Shown: positions 33,021-42,430 of the stretch, piece by piece
Layout: every line of letters begins with the position of its first letter
How positions within the stretch are numbered: the first letter of the stretch is position 1
From: CAWBBA01 sp963729795
GTDB lineage: Bacteria; Desulfobacterota; Desulfomonilia; Desulfomonilales; Desulfomonilaceae
Direction of reading: 5' to 3'
NCBI GenBank assembly: GCA_963729795.1
Contig: CAVSPC010000032.1
Location: 23,709-87,708 of the forward strand
DNA: 64,000 bases
Notes under the pieces: generated by a model
What the model saw: only the letters and a program-made list of their open reading frames with translations
Told to the model about the DNA's origin: nothing
Database searches by the model: none
Translations under genes and position numbers: made by a program

Positions 33021-34146
33021 AGCTGAACGTTTTATGGCTATGGCCCTTCGGCTTGCACGCCGCGGAGTCGGACGAACTGCCCCTAATCCCGTTGTTGGGG
33101 CAGTGCTCGTTAAAGACGGTAAGGTGGTTGGAAAAGGTTACCATCGTGCTGCCGGAGAGCCGCATGCCGAAGTGGAGGCCATTCGTTCCGCGGGTTCCGA
33201 GGCACGCGGGGCAGAACTGTATGTTACACTGGAGCCTTGCAATCATTACGGTCGCACACCCCCGTGTACAGTCGCGATCCGCGAAGCCGGAATCGCTCGG
33301 GTCTGGTACGGCGTGGACGATTTGAACCCGGGAGTCCGGGGTGGAGGTGCCAAGACCCTCAGAGAGGCGGGTATAGAGGTGATAGGCCATGTGATTGAGA
33401 ACCGCTGCCGCCAGATCAACGAAGTGTACCTCACCAACGTCACCCTTCACCGTCCGTTTGTCTTCCTGAAGTTGGCCATGAGTCTTGACGGGCGAATCGC
33501 CACAAAAACCGGCCACGCGCGGTGGATTACGTGTGAAGCTTCTCGAAATAAGGTCCACAGACTGAGAGATCGTGTATCGGCCATAATGGTGGGCGTGGGG
33601 ACGGTTCTTGCTGACAATCCCATGTTGACGACCCGTCTGCCGAAAAGTCGGGGACGCGATCCCGTTCGTATTGTCGCGGACTCGAATTTGAGAACCCCGG
33701 CGAGCGCTGCGATCTTCAATCCCGATTCGGCTGCCGGGGTCATAATAGCGACGCGAAAAGAGCCACCCCCGGACAACAGAGCCAACCTGGAGCAGCAGGG
33801 AGCCAAAATCCTAAGGACTAAGGGATCCAAGTGCGTGGATTTGACTGATTTGCTCAGTCGTTTGTATGATGCAGGCATTACTTCAATCCTCATCGAGGGC
33901 GGAGCGACTTTGGCCTGGGGAGCACTCGATGCGGGAGTAGTGGATCGGTGCTTATTCTTCTATGCTCCCATTATAATCGGCGGAACAAACGCTCCAACAG
34001 GCGTCGGTGGCAACGGGATCAGCAGATTGGAACAGGCTCCGCGGCTCGTCACGGTAAAGGCGTTCCGCGTCGGCTCCGATATTCTGCTTGACGGGCGAGT
34101 GGTTTACTCGGGCACAAAGGATTGCCGCAAGTATCCCGAGACTTAA
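32992..34146 (+). CDS. ribD: Bifunctional riboflavin biosynthesis deaminase/reductase (RibD)
   Basis: I start at the ATG at 32992, which overlaps nrdR; a longer frame begins at 32938. The 384-residue protein has the deaminase zinc motif HAEVEAI and PCNHYGRTPPC, and the reductase domain LKLAMSLDGRIATKTGHARWIT, VGVGTVLADNPMLTTRLP and LIEGGATLAWGALDAG. It catalyses two consecutive steps of riboflavin synthesis. Other rib genes are not in the window; a yrdC-type gene follows. Confidence 0.94.
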   Translation: MAQQSTIPREAERFMAMALRLARRGVGRTAPNPVVGAVLVKDGKVVGKGYHRAAGEPHAEVEAIRSAGSEARGAELYVTLEPCNHYGRTPPCTVAIREAGIARVWYGVDDLNPGVRGGGAKTLREAGIEVIGHVIENRCRQINEVYLTNVTLHRPFVFLKLAMSLDGRIATKTGHARWITCEASRNKVHRLRDRVSAIMVGVGTVLADNPMLTTRLPKSRGRDPVRIVADSNLRTPASAAIFNPDSAAGVIIATRKEPPPDNRANLEQQGAKILRTKGSKCVDLTDLLSRLYDAGITSILIEGGATLAWGALDAGVVDRCLFFYAPIIIGGTNAPTGVGGNGISRLEQAPRLVTVKAFRVGSDILLDGRVVYSGTKDCRKYPET

Positions 34147-34228
34147 GCTAGTCTTCAACTGACGGCCCGTGTCACTTGCCAGCGGGCCTTGGCCATTTCC
34201 GGCCAATTTACTGCACGAGGCAGCGGCC

Positions 34229-34837
34229 ATGATTCTCCAAATTAACCCTCTTCATCCTCAACCCAGGCATATTGCTCGGGTGGCAGAAGTTCTCCGTACC
34301 GACGGCGTGATAGTTTATCCCACCGACACTGTATACGGCCTTGGTTGCGATATTCAGAGCAAGAAAGCCCTGGATAGGGTCCGCCGGATCAAGAAGATCG
34401 ACCCCAAGAGGCATCTTTCGTTTGTTTTTGCAGACCTGAAGACGATTTCTCAGTACGCACAGGTGAGCGACAATGCGTACAAGATATTACGCCGTTACTT
34501 GCCCGGCCCATACACCTTTGTCCTTAAGGCCACGCGGCTGGTCCCGAGGATAGTGCTGACGAAACGCAACGAAGTTGGGATTCGTATTCCTGACAACCGC
34601 ATCTGCCAGGGGCTGGTGACCGAACTCGGAAACCCGATCCTCAGCTCATCGGTACGCATGCCGGACGATCAACTCCTGGATGATCCCAGGGTGATTGACA
34701 GCATGTACAAAGGTCAGGTGGACCTTGTAATTGACGGAGGCATATTCTTACCGGAACCTTCGTCGATTATCAGCCTCCTCGAAGAAGAACCCAAGGTGCT
34801 CCGCACGGGCAAGGGGGACGTCACTGCATTTGTATAG
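34229..34837 (+). CDS. L-threonylcarbamoyladenylate synthase (TsaC/YrdC/Sua5 type)
   Basis: I start at the ATG at 34229 (MILQINPLHPQPRHIARV), giving 202 residues. The signature GVIVYPTDTVYGLGCDI is followed by RRIKKIDPKRHLSFVFADL, YLPGPYTFVLKAT and GIRIPDN. It makes threonylcarbamoyl-AMP for tRNA t6A37, the substrate that TrmO methylates; two trmO-like genes are in this window. Its last 123 bases are repeated at 38068-38190. Confidence 0.93.
   Translation: MILQINPLHPQPRHIARVAEVLRTDGVIVYPTDTVYGLGCDIQSKKALDRVRRIKKIDPKRHLSFVFADLKTISQYAQVSDNAYKILRRYLPGPYTFVLKATRLVPRIVLTKRNEVGIRIPDNRICQGLVTELGNPILSSSVRMPDDQLLDDPRVIDSMYKGQVDLVIDGGIFLPEPSSIISLLEEEPKVLRTGKGDVTAFV
34715..34837 (+). repeat. Direct repeat, copy 1 (3' end of the yrdC gene)
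   Basis: These 123 bases recur at 38068-38190 with a small number of substitutions, in the same orientation. Here they are the functional end of yrdC. Confidence 0.9.
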
Positions 34838-35075
34838 AGGGCTCGCCAGCGATCATCAAGGCCGTGGCACCCATGACGTCCTCTGCATGGACATCGGTGC
34901 CTCGCTCCAAGAAAACTGTGACTCGACCCAGATCGTCCGACACAACGGCATGTATTAAGTCCCGATTTTGGTCTGTGTCCCCGGCAGCAGCGGGAGAACC
35001 CATCAGACCAATAATCCATCCCATGGCGAGAATTGCACCGGTGATCTTTGCAGTACAAGTTTTCACCGCCCACAT
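34821..35075 (-). pseudogene. Truncated exported ankyrin-repeat protein
   Basis: An 84-codon frame with a clear signal peptide (AILAMGWIIGLMGSPAAAG) and the first ankyrin repeat (RDLIHAVVSDDLGRVTVFLE then GTDVHAEDVMGATALMIA). The frame breaks exactly at the yrdC stop region, where the last few codons are read from yrdC. Ankyrin proteins normally have several repeats, so this gene was cut by the rearrangement that also made the yrdC duplication. Confidence 0.7.
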
Positions 35076-35587
35076 TTTGACCGATCCTTTCGCTTACAGT
35101 CTTCCGTTTTGCACCTGATGATTGACTGGAGGCTTCTTGATTCAAGCCACAGCCACTTTTTGTTGAAATCATGATGCCGGCTGAGTCTCTCCAAATTTGC
35201 CTTTTCGTGAGGCAAATCCGTTGGCGCCCTCTTTCCGAAATACGACATCCTAGTTGAGGCGAGACGTGATCTGCATTGTGATGAACAGCGTAGCAATACA
35301 CAGGATTGATATTGCCAGGCCCTCAGCGACCGAGGCAGCACCGACCGGGGCTGAGGCGGCTTCCCCCCGCCTGTGAGATTAAGATGACATCCGTCCGTGC
35401 AACGACGATGACGGCGATGTGAAAAGATCGCTGAGATTTTGTGCAATTTTGGTGCGAAAAGACGGGAAGGCCGTTCAGGGGAACGTAGGCCACTAAATTT
35501 ATTGGCTCTGAACAGCCGAACAGAGTAATATGAACAAAAAGCACGACATTTCGGCGAAACAATCAACGGGCCCTGACAGAACAATCC
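35076..35587 (+). other. Intergenic region upstream of the two-component genes
   Basis: No supported gene; the 247-codon minus frame here has low-complexity, protein-unlike composition. The promoter of the response regulator should lie near the right end, but I could not identify boxes. Confidence 0.45.
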
Positions 35588-36316
35588 ATGAGCGAACCGC
35601 CTCTGATCCTCATAGCGGACGATGATCCCCACATCAGGGAGGTGGTGCGATTTGCCTTGGAAAAAGCGGGCTATGTCACTGTGCAGACTTCCGACGGCAG
35701 GGAAACGGTACAAAAGTTTCGGTCCGTGCATCCTGCTCTGGTGATTCTGGACATACTCATGCCTGAGATGGATGGCACAGAAGTGTGCCGCCAAATTCGC
35801 CTCCAATCGGCGACACCTATCATTTTTCTCTCATCTCGCGACGAGGAGGTCGATCGCATTGTCGGTTTGGAGTTGGGCGGTGATGACTATGTCACCAAAC
35901 CGTTCAGTCCAAGGGAGCTCGTGGCCAGAGTGAAGGCGGTTCTGAGAAGGGTTCAAAACCTTGAAGCCGTGACAGGCGCTGCCGGGAACATGCCCGGTGC
36001 GAAAAGTATACTGCGCCACGGCCTCTTGGAACTGGACCTAGACCGCTTTGAGGCCCACTGGAACGGAAAATCGGTGGTTCTCACTATCACGGAATTCGGA
36101 ATAATCCGGACGCTCTTGACTTATCCGGGAAAGGTGTTCACGCGGGATGAACTAATTTCCGCGGCGTATTCTTATGACAACATCGTGACCGACCGGACCG
36201 TTGATAGCCACGTTCGCCGCGTCCGTCGGAAGTTTGCCCAAGTCGGAGCAGACCCTATAGAAACTGTCCACGGTCTCGGGTATCGACTGAGTCCCTGTGG
36301 GAAGGCATCCGGATGA
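35588..36316 (+). CDS. OmpR-family response regulator
   Basis: A 242-residue protein with a receiver domain (LILIADDDPHIREVVRFAL, ALVILDILMPEMDGTEVC with the acceptor Asp, then GDDYVTKPFSPRELVARV with the conserved Lys) and a winged-helix DNA-binding domain (LTITEFGIIRTLLTYPGKVF, RTVDSHVRRVRRKF, GLGYRLSP). It overlaps the histidine kinase by 4 bases. Targets cannot be read. The whole pair lies between two copies of the yrdC tail. Confidence 0.94.
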   Translation: MSEPPLILIADDDPHIREVVRFALEKAGYVTVQTSDGRETVQKFRSVHPALVILDILMPEMDGTEVCRQIRLQSATPIIFLSSRDEEVDRIVGLELGGDDYVTKPFSPRELVARVKAVLRRVQNLEAVTGAAGNMPGAKSILRHGLLELDLDRFEAHWNGKSVVLTITEFGIIRTLLTYPGKVFTRDELISAAYSYDNIVTDRTVDSHVRRVRRKFAQVGADPIETVHGLGYRLSPCGKASG

Positions 36317-37965
36317 TAAGGTGGCGTCCGCGCCTTGCTGGTGTTCTGTTCGGAGTCAATCTCCTGATAATCCTATTACCTTTGGGTGGGATTGCCATTC
36401 TTCGGCTATACGACAGCGAGTTGATAAGGCGCACCGAGACGGAACTCAACGCGCAAGGCGCTCTGGTGGCATCCATGTACCGTACCGAACTGTTAAGGTC
36501 TTTGAGTTCAGCCAAAGCAGTTCGCACGGCGAGATCAGGTCTCTCTACTTACGGTCTCGCCCTAGCTCGGAAACGACCAAACCCAAAGAACCTCAGCGAG
36601 CGCTGGACGCCGATTGAGCCATTGTTGGACATAGCCAAAGATCGAGTCTATCCCCGAGCACCCGATGCCGTGGAATCGGACGTGCCTCCAGACCCCCTGG
36701 GTGAGTCGATCGGAAAGAGGATCACGCCTGTGTTATTGGGCGCGCGCAGAGTGACCCTGAGTGGTGTAAGGGTCACTGATTTTCGGGCAATAGTTGTAGC
36801 GTCTACGCAAGGGGACTTAGGTAAGTCATTGATCAATCAGGAAGAAGTCAAGCGAGCTCTGTCGGGGGCGCATGTCAGTTTGCTCAGGCAGAGGGTCGAC
36901 GAGGGGCCGACTCCGTCTGTAAGCTCCATCAGTCGTGGTGGTCGAGTGAGGGTTTTTGTGACAATGCCTATTATCGAACACGACAGACTGCTTGGTGTAG
37001 TTTTGTTGTCGAGAACCCCGATCGGTTTGTCCAAGGCGCTGAATCTCAACAGATTCTATCTTCTCAGTGGGGGTGTAACCGTCCTTCTTCTGATGTGCGT
37101 TGCGACTGCCCTAACCACGCTCATTATAACTCGGCCGCTCAAAGCACTGATTCTCCAGGCCCGGCAGGTCACTCGTGGCGAAACAAAGGCTGTCGCGGCA
37201 CCTCTAAAAAGACCTGGCACGTACGAGGTGGAACTGCTGTCGAAGGCTCTGGCCCAGATGTCCGCAGCGCTAGTAAAACGGTCGGACTACATACGGACTT
37301 TCGCGTCTAACGTCTCCCACGAGTTCAAGACCCCTCTAACTTCGATTCGCGGGACGGTTGAACTACTGAAGGACCATTTCGCGGACATGGCTCCAGAAGT
37401 TCGTGAACGTTTTCTCAATATTTTGGAACAGGACGCAGCCCGTCTGGCGAGGTTAGTTCGACGACTCCTGGACCTTGCGAAGGCCGAGGTTGCACAGCCG
37501 GGAACAGACCGGGCTCAGGTGACGGAAGTCCTAAAGCGAGTGACTGAGCGGTTCCGGTCCTACGACCTCAGCCTAACTTATGATCTTCGCTCCGAAGAGC
37601 AGCAGGTAGCTATGGCACCAGAGGTGTTGGAATCAATCCTGTCCAATCTTGTGGATAATGCGCGGCAGCACGGCGGCTCTCAAGTCAGCGTCCACCTCTC
37701 GACTCGGCCTGAGAAGGTCGCAGGCCGGGATCTCGTTGAAATCATAGTGCAGGACAATGGACCGGGGGTCTCGGAATCCGATTGTGGGAGGATCTTTACG
37801 CCATTCTTCACCACAGCGAGAGAGAGCGGTGGCACGGGCTTGGGCCTTTCGATTGTCAGGGCTCTTGTAACCGCGCACCATGGGACCATAACTTTAGAGG
37901 GGAGCGCGTCCGGCGCACGATTTAGTATCTTGCTCCCAGCCTATCCCAGCGCTGTCACAACCTGA
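36313..37965 (+). CDS. Membrane sensor histidine kinase
   Basis: A 550-residue protein with transmembrane segments near 10-32 and 240-265, a periplasmic domain of about 200 residues between them, a HAMP linker (TRPLKALILQARQVTRGETK), the HisKA box ASNVSHEFKTPLTSIRGTVE with the phospho-His, and ATPase boxes (LSNLVDNARQHGG, IVQDNGPGV, GGTGLGLSIVRALV). It partners the OmpR-type regulator that it overlaps. The layout resembles CreC/ChvG-type sensors; the stimulus is unknown. Confidence 0.93.
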   Translation: MIRWRPRLAGVLFGVNLLIILLPLGGIAILRLYDSELIRRTETELNAQGALVASMYRTELLRSLSSAKAVRTARSGLSTYGLALARKRPNPKNLSERWTPIEPLLDIAKDRVYPRAPDAVESDVPPDPLGESIGKRITPVLLGARRVTLSGVRVTDFRAIVVASTQGDLGKSLINQEEVKRALSGAHVSLLRQRVDEGPTPSVSSISRGGRVRVFVTMPIIEHDRLLGVVLLSRTPIGLSKALNLNRFYLLSGGVTVLLLMCVATALTTLIITRPLKALILQARQVTRGETKAVAAPLKRPGTYEVELLSKALAQMSAALVKRSDYIRTFASNVSHEFKTPLTSIRGTVELLKDHFADMAPEVRERFLNILEQDAARLARLVRRLLDLAKAEVAQPGTDRAQVTEVLKRVTERFRSYDLSLTYDLRSEEQQVAMAPEVLESILSNLVDNARQHGGSQVSVHLSTRPEKVAGRDLVEIIVQDNGPGVSESDCGRIFTPFFTTARESGGTGLGLSIVRALVTAHHGTITLEGSASGARFSILLPAYPSAVTT

Positions 37966-38067
37966 AATGCTTGGTGCAGATCGCCGGCTGCCGTAACTTT
38001 CACGTATATACGGACGACGGAGGCTGGATATTAGAACTCGAGTGTCCAAACGGGGGATAGTCTTGTG

Positions 38068-38190
38068 CAGGTGGATCTTGTAACTGACGGAGGCATATTC
38101 TTATCGGAACCTTCGTCCATTATCAGCCTCCTCGAAGAAGAGCCGAAGGTGCTCCGCACTGGCAAGGGTGACGTCACGAAATTTGGCTAG
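38068..38190 (+). pseudogene. Duplicate of the yrdC 3' end (direct repeat, copy 2)
   Basis: A 123-base copy of 34715-34837, including the shared words GACGGAGGCATATTCTTA and ATTATCAGCCTCCTCGAAGA and a stop codon at 38188-38190. Upstream similarity to yrdC ends abruptly. The last 17 bases overlap the end of waaA on the other strand. The repeat brackets the ankyrin remnant and the two-component genes. Confidence 0.9.
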
Positions 38191-39487
38191 TTGAAACATA
38201 TTTCGCGAGGATCTCAGCGTTTCTTCGAGAGCTGCCTATGTGTTTTAGTATTTCCTCACGGCCTCTTTTGCCCAGTATTTCGGCGCGTGCAGGGTCTGAA
38301 AGTACCCCGGCCACCTTTCGGACCAAGTCTTCTGTCCCGGTAACTTCTACGCCTGAACCCGCGCTCACCAGAATGTCCCGCGCTTCTCTGAAATCCTCCG
38401 TGGACGGTCCAAAGAGCACCATTTTCCCCCACGCGGCAGGCTCCAGGATATTCTGACCTCCCTTCGGGACCAACGAACCGCCAATGAACACCACGGACGC
38501 AAGTGAAAAGATCTGAAACAGCTCTCCGGTACGATCCACTATTATGACTTTGCGTCCGTTTCTCTTCTCTCCGGTCTCCACGGAACTGCGGAGAAATGGC
38601 GGCTCCATACTACGATCTCGCATGGCCGACAGGATCTGAGGTGTCTTGTCCACGTGTCTGGGGACGAGGATCAGCAACAGTTCAGGGAACTCTTGAGTCA
38701 GAGTGCGGTACGCATCCAAGACAATTTCGTGCTCACCCGGGTGCGTGCTACCGGCTACAAAAACCGGCACAGAACCATTGATCTCGAGAACGTCGCTCAT
38801 CTCTGTTTCAGTCTCTATCGGGATTTTCCGAAGGGCCGCATCGAACTTGGTGTTGCCGGTAACCTGGATTCTTCCGGAGGGTGCACCCATTTCCTCCATG
38901 CGCCGCCCGTCTATTTCCGAAGCCATCAGAAAAAGATCAATATGCTTCAAAGTCGAGGCGAAGAATCCTCGCAACCGCTTGTAACGAGGAAATGACCGGT
39001 CTGAAATACGGCCGTTGGCCAGCGCAATGATTGCACCATTGCTTTTGATGCTATGGATCAGGTTTGGCCAAAGCTCGGTTTCCATCAAGACGAAGAGATC
39101 GGGCCGTATCCGACTGACTACATTGTTAACAAATGCGGGGAAATCCAGGGGAAGATAAAAGAAGGCATCCGCGTGGGAGATTACTTCGTGCGCCCTGGCC
39201 TGGCCGGTTTCAGTCCCTGTAGAAACAATGACGGACGCCAACGGTTGCAGATCCTTAAACGCCTTCACCAGAGGTCCGAGCGCGGTCACTTCGCCCACAG
39301 AGACAGCGTGAAACCATACGCGAGGCTTCGACAATTTTTCCGGAACAAAGCCGGTGGGCAGTCTACCCAGCTTTCCGTGGAGAGATTGTCGATACTTCTT
39401 GCCCAGCACGATTCGCGGAAAATAATAGACCGCAAGGAAAGGAGCCACTAGGGAGTGAAGGACTATATTGTATATGAAACGACTCAT
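38174..39487 (-). CDS. waaA: 3-deoxy-D-manno-octulosonic acid transferase (WaaA/KdtA)
   Basis: From the ATG at 39487 the protein has 437 residues. It has a membrane-proximal N-terminus (YNIVLHSLVAPFLAVYYFPR), WFHAVSVGEVTALGPLVKAF, LFVLMETELWPNLIHSIK and GNTKFDAAL, and the donor-binding AGSTHPGEHE and GGSLVPKGGQNILEPAAWGK. It adds KDO to lipid A in the inner membrane, evidence that the organism has LPS. It is preceded by a LolA/LolB-like gene on the same strand. Confidence 0.93.
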   Translation of the reverse strand: MSRFIYNIVLHSLVAPFLAVYYFPRIVLGKKYRQSLHGKLGRLPTGFVPEKLSKPRVWFHAVSVGEVTALGPLVKAFKDLQPLASVIVSTGTETGQARAHEVISHADAFFYLPLDFPAFVNNVVSRIRPDLFVLMETELWPNLIHSIKSNGAIIALANGRISDRSFPRYKRLRGFFASTLKHIDLFLMASEIDGRRMEEMGAPSGRIQVTGNTKFDAALRKIPIETETEMSDVLEINGSVPVFVAGSTHPGEHEIVLDAYRTLTQEFPELLLILVPRHVDKTPQILSAMRDRSMEPPFLRSSVETGEKRNGRKVIIVDRTGELFQIFSLASVVFIGGSLVPKGGQNILEPAAWGKMVLFGPSTEDFREARDILVSAGSGVEVTGTEDLVRKVAGVLSDPARAEILGKRGREEILKHIGSSRRNAEILAKYVSTSQIS

Positions 39488-39536
39488 CTGGGCTGAGCGC
39501 ACGCGGGTACTTGATCCCAGCGGGATCTGTGGGCCT

Positions 39537-40355
39537 TCATCGACACTGTTCGGTTTTGGTTGAAAATGTTGTCTGGAGCTGGAAATTTTTTTCCACCAAA
39601 AAAGGGTTTGGTTCGATCTTGTTGATCCTCACCAGCGTTTTCCAGCCTCCTGGTGGGGATTGCACCTCAAAGCGCCGAGGAAGCCACCCGTCAGTGCCGG
39701 ATTGGAAGTCAGAGAAATCTGCTGTCAGATCTATGTCACCGTCGGGACTGAGTCTTACGAGACGGGTCAGCAGCAATTTCTGAGGTTGCAGAGTTGCCCC
39801 CCATACGCGGCCCTGAAAAGCCAAACGAATCACGACCTTGTCCGGATCGCTTCGGAGCACCCTGTCAAAACGAACGTTCTTCCATTGGAGAAGCACCAGA
39901 GGGATCAAGCCCTCAATCTCCGCAACATCCGGAAACCTGCGGCTAAAGCATTCTTTTCCACCCTTGATAATTTTTCCGTCCGTGGGAATGTACAGTTCAA
40001 AGAGATTGGCTTTGATGACCAACTCAAACAATGAATTACCCGCCGGGGCTATTCCCTGGAATCTGAAGTCGTTGGGCCGCCTGTACAAAAGGAATCCTTT
40101 GATGTCCTGGCGGGATTTCCCTCTATCGTACACGCTCGTGACATTCATGACGCATTTTAGTGCGGTTATGTTCTTCCCTTTCTTTGCCAATGTTTCGGGA
40201 ATATCCTGCGGCCTGACGATAGGATCGGCCAGTGACAGACTCGGACCTACAGCAAGCAAAGTCACGAGAATTATGAGGCAGACCATCAAATATGAGTTAG
40301 GTCTTTGCGGAGTGGGCCGATTTCGGCGCATAATTATAACGTTCAGTCTTTTCAT
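39537..40355 (-). CDS. Exported LolA/LolB-like outer-membrane lipoprotein-handling protein
   Basis: I start at the ATG at 40355, giving 272 residues with a signal sequence (LMVCLIILVTLLAVGPSLSLA). The mature part (LKCVMNVTSVYDRGKSRQDI, FLLYRRPNDFRFQG, FELVIKANLFELYIPTDG) has the beta-rich pattern of LolA/LolB-type folds, but I cannot assign it firmly. It lies 49 bases before waaA, which suits an envelope role. Confidence 0.65.
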   Translation of the reverse strand: MKRLNVIIMRRNRPTPQRPNSYLMVCLIILVTLLAVGPSLSLADPIVRPQDIPETLAKKGKNITALKCVMNVTSVYDRGKSRQDIKGFLLYRRPNDFRFQGIAPAGNSLFELVIKANLFELYIPTDGKIIKGGKECFSRRFPDVAEIEGLIPLVLLQWKNVRFDRVLRSDPDKVVIRLAFQGRVWGATLQPQKLLLTRLVRLSPDGDIDLTADFSDFQSGTDGWLPRRFEVQSPPGGWKTLVRINKIEPNPFLVEKNFQLQTTFSTKTEQCR

Positions 40356-40613
40356 TGACGATCTTCTTATCAGAGCCTTATGAGGTATGCAATGGGGAGA
40401 GCCCCTTCCGGGCAACAAAATAGGGCTTTCAGGTCAACGGAGTTCAGGGAGTGGAGCTGTCTCAAGATCCAGGCATGCAACAAAATCGTCGCATGTCTCA
40501 GACAGCAAAGTAGTTTCAGACAGCTTCTAAAAAGTCGACTACCCTTGACCGGTCCTCGCGACCTGAGGCACAATGCCTTTAAATAGCCAGCAATGAGAAC
40601 TCCGGGGGTGTTC

Positions 40614-41906
40614 ATGAAGTGGATACCAATAGATAACATTGCCCAGTACGAAGGGCAGAGCGTCGAACTTAGAGGTTGGGTGGCTAATCGCCGATCTTCC
40701 GGAAAAATTCGTTTTGTGCAGTTGCGGGATGGGCACGGGGTGATTCAGTGCGTCGTAACGGCCGACCGGGTGCCGCCGCAAGCATTTGAGCTCGCGGACC
40801 GCGTACCCTACGAGTCATCGGTAATCCTGCGAGGGGAAGTGAAGAAGGATCCGCGGTCGCCTGCGGGATTCGAGATAGCCACCGACGACATTGAGCTAGT
40901 TTCCGAAGCCGCGGAATACCCCATCTCGAAGAAGGATCACGGAGTGGGTTTCCTAATGGACAATCGCCACTTGTGGCTGAGATCTTCCCGGCAGACTGCT
41001 CTTCTGAAGATCCGCTCAGTCATAACCAATACGGCCCGAGCTTTTTTCGATGACCTGGGATTTGTGTCCGTGGAAGCTCCCATACTCACTCCAACAGCGT
41101 GCGAAGGAACAACGTCGCTTTTTGAGGTAGGCTACTTTGACCGCTCCGCCTATCTCACGCAGTCAGGGCAACTATACGGCGAAGCAGCAGCAATGGCCCT
41201 GGGGAAGATATATGTATACGGACCGACTTTTCGAGCGGAAAAGTCAAAGACACGTCGCCATCTCACCGAGTTCTGGATGATAGAGCCGGAGATGGCCTTC
41301 TGGGAGCTTCCGGAAACCATAGATTTAGCTGAAGCCCTTGTCTGTCGGATAGTGAAGGAGGTGCTGGAGAAATGTCCTCAGCAATTGCTCACCCTGGAGC
41401 GCGATACTTCTGCCCTGGAAAAAACTGTTTCTCCATTTCCTAGAATCACTTATTCTGACGCAGTAGAAATACTCAAGGAACGCGGGACAGCTTTCAACTG
41501 GGGGGACGACTTTGGAGCCGATGAAGAAGCGGTCCTGTCACAGGCTTTCGACCGGCCGGTGTTCGTCACGCACTATCCAGCCGATGTAAAAGCGTTTTAT
41601 ATGAAAAGAGACGACGCGAACGAGCACCTGGCACTCGCAGTTGACCTGTTGGCCCCGGAGGGGTACGGGGAGATCATTGGTGGAGGGCAAAGGGAGGACT
41701 CGTTAGACAAGCTTGAGGAACGGATAGATGCTCACGGTCTAGACCGAGAGCCGCTCGAATGGTACCTGGACCTGCGGCGTTACGGCTCGGCTCCACACTC
41801 GGGCTTTGGGCTGGGTATCGAACGGACCGTAGCATGGATAGCCGGGATCCACCATGTCAGGGAGGCGATCGCATTTCCGAGGTTGATGGACAGACTGTAC
41901 CCATGA
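40614..41906 (+). CDS. asnS: Asparaginyl-tRNA synthetase
   Basis: From the ATG at 40614 the protein has 430 residues; an in-frame ATG at 40593 is an alternative. The OB-fold anticodon domain (SVELRGWVANRRSSGKIRFV) is followed by class II motifs: motif 2 RAEKSKTRRHLTEFWMIEPE, and motif 3 GFGLGIERTVAWIAG. FPRLMDRLYP at the end is typical of AsnRS. The long insertion of bacterial AspRS is missing, supporting Asn specificity. Confidence 0.92.
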   Translation: MKWIPIDNIAQYEGQSVELRGWVANRRSSGKIRFVQLRDGHGVIQCVVTADRVPPQAFELADRVPYESSVILRGEVKKDPRSPAGFEIATDDIELVSEAAEYPISKKDHGVGFLMDNRHLWLRSSRQTALLKIRSVITNTARAFFDDLGFVSVEAPILTPTACEGTTSLFEVGYFDRSAYLTQSGQLYGEAAAMALGKIYVYGPTFRAEKSKTRRHLTEFWMIEPEMAFWELPETIDLAEALVCRIVKEVLEKCPQQLLTLERDTSALEKTVSPFPRITYSDAVEILKERGTAFNWGDDFGADEEAVLSQAFDRPVFVTHYPADVKAFYMKRDDANEHLALAVDLLAPEGYGEIIGGGQREDSLDKLEERIDAHGLDREPLEWYLDLRRYGSAPHSGFGLGIERTVAWIAGIHHVREAIAFPRLMDRLYP

Positions 41907-41981
41907 CGCACGTCGTAAGCCTTTCAGCGGGCGTCATTACGGTAAAATGGCACGACTGTAAAGTGGGCAGCACAGTGCGGG

Positions 41982-42182
41982 TCATAGCTTTCCGCCAATC
42001 ACTCCTTCCATGAATTTACACAACGTTATGCAGTCTCGCCTCTTTTCTTCGGCAGTACCTTGTACCTCTCCTCGACACAAAGTGCCCGTCGCTTCCCAAC
42101 AGTTGCGCCCATGATCCGGGTACTCGGGACACTTCTGTTCACTCCCGCAGCTTAAGTATTCCCAGCATTTGGTGGCAGCCAT
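41982..42182 (-). CDS. Two-CW-domain small cysteine-rich protein
   Basis: Sixty-six residues from the ATG at 42182 (MAATKCWEYLSCG). The spacing of CWEYLSCGSEQKCPEYPDHG, then NCWEATGTLC and CITLCKF, fits the two-CW domain, with six or seven cysteines. Such proteins are common in Desulfobacterota and probably bind metal. The function is unknown. It faces asnS. Confidence 0.82.
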   Translation of the reverse strand: MAATKCWEYLSCGSEQKCPEYPDHGRNCWEATGTLCRGEVQGTAEEKRRDCITLCKFMEGVIGGKL

Positions 42183-42368
42183 TGCCACTATCCTTTCAAT
42201 GAACTAAAAATGTGCAATATGTTCGATCCGCATGACCGGCCACAAGTTAATTTATTGTAAGATGCCTTTATCAAAGCCGACCAATTTTGTAACATCGGCG
42301 GCGAGGCGCTACCAGTGCCGCTCCGAAGATGGGACGAACGACAACTCCGCGTTCACTCGAAAATGGCC

Positions 42369-42397
42369 TTGACAAGTTTCTCTTTATTGTCTATTTT
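42369..42397 (+). promoter_or_regulatory. Sigma-70-type promoter of the carboxypeptidase gene
   Basis: TTGACA (42369-42374) and TATTTT (42392-42397) with a 17-base spacer, 34 bases before the start codon at 42431. Confidence 0.55.
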
Positions 42398-42430
42398 TAG
42401 CATCTTGACATTTCTACGGCGAAGATTTGG

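Noticed and set aside
35063..35806. 247-codon minus-strand frame across the response regulator start
   Set aside because: It is antisense to the regulator over much of its length and is rich in Ser/Arg/His without domain pattern.
34715..38190. Two-component region as a complete integrative element
   Set aside because: No integrase, excisionase or tRNA site is visible, so I report only the flanking duplication and not a full element.
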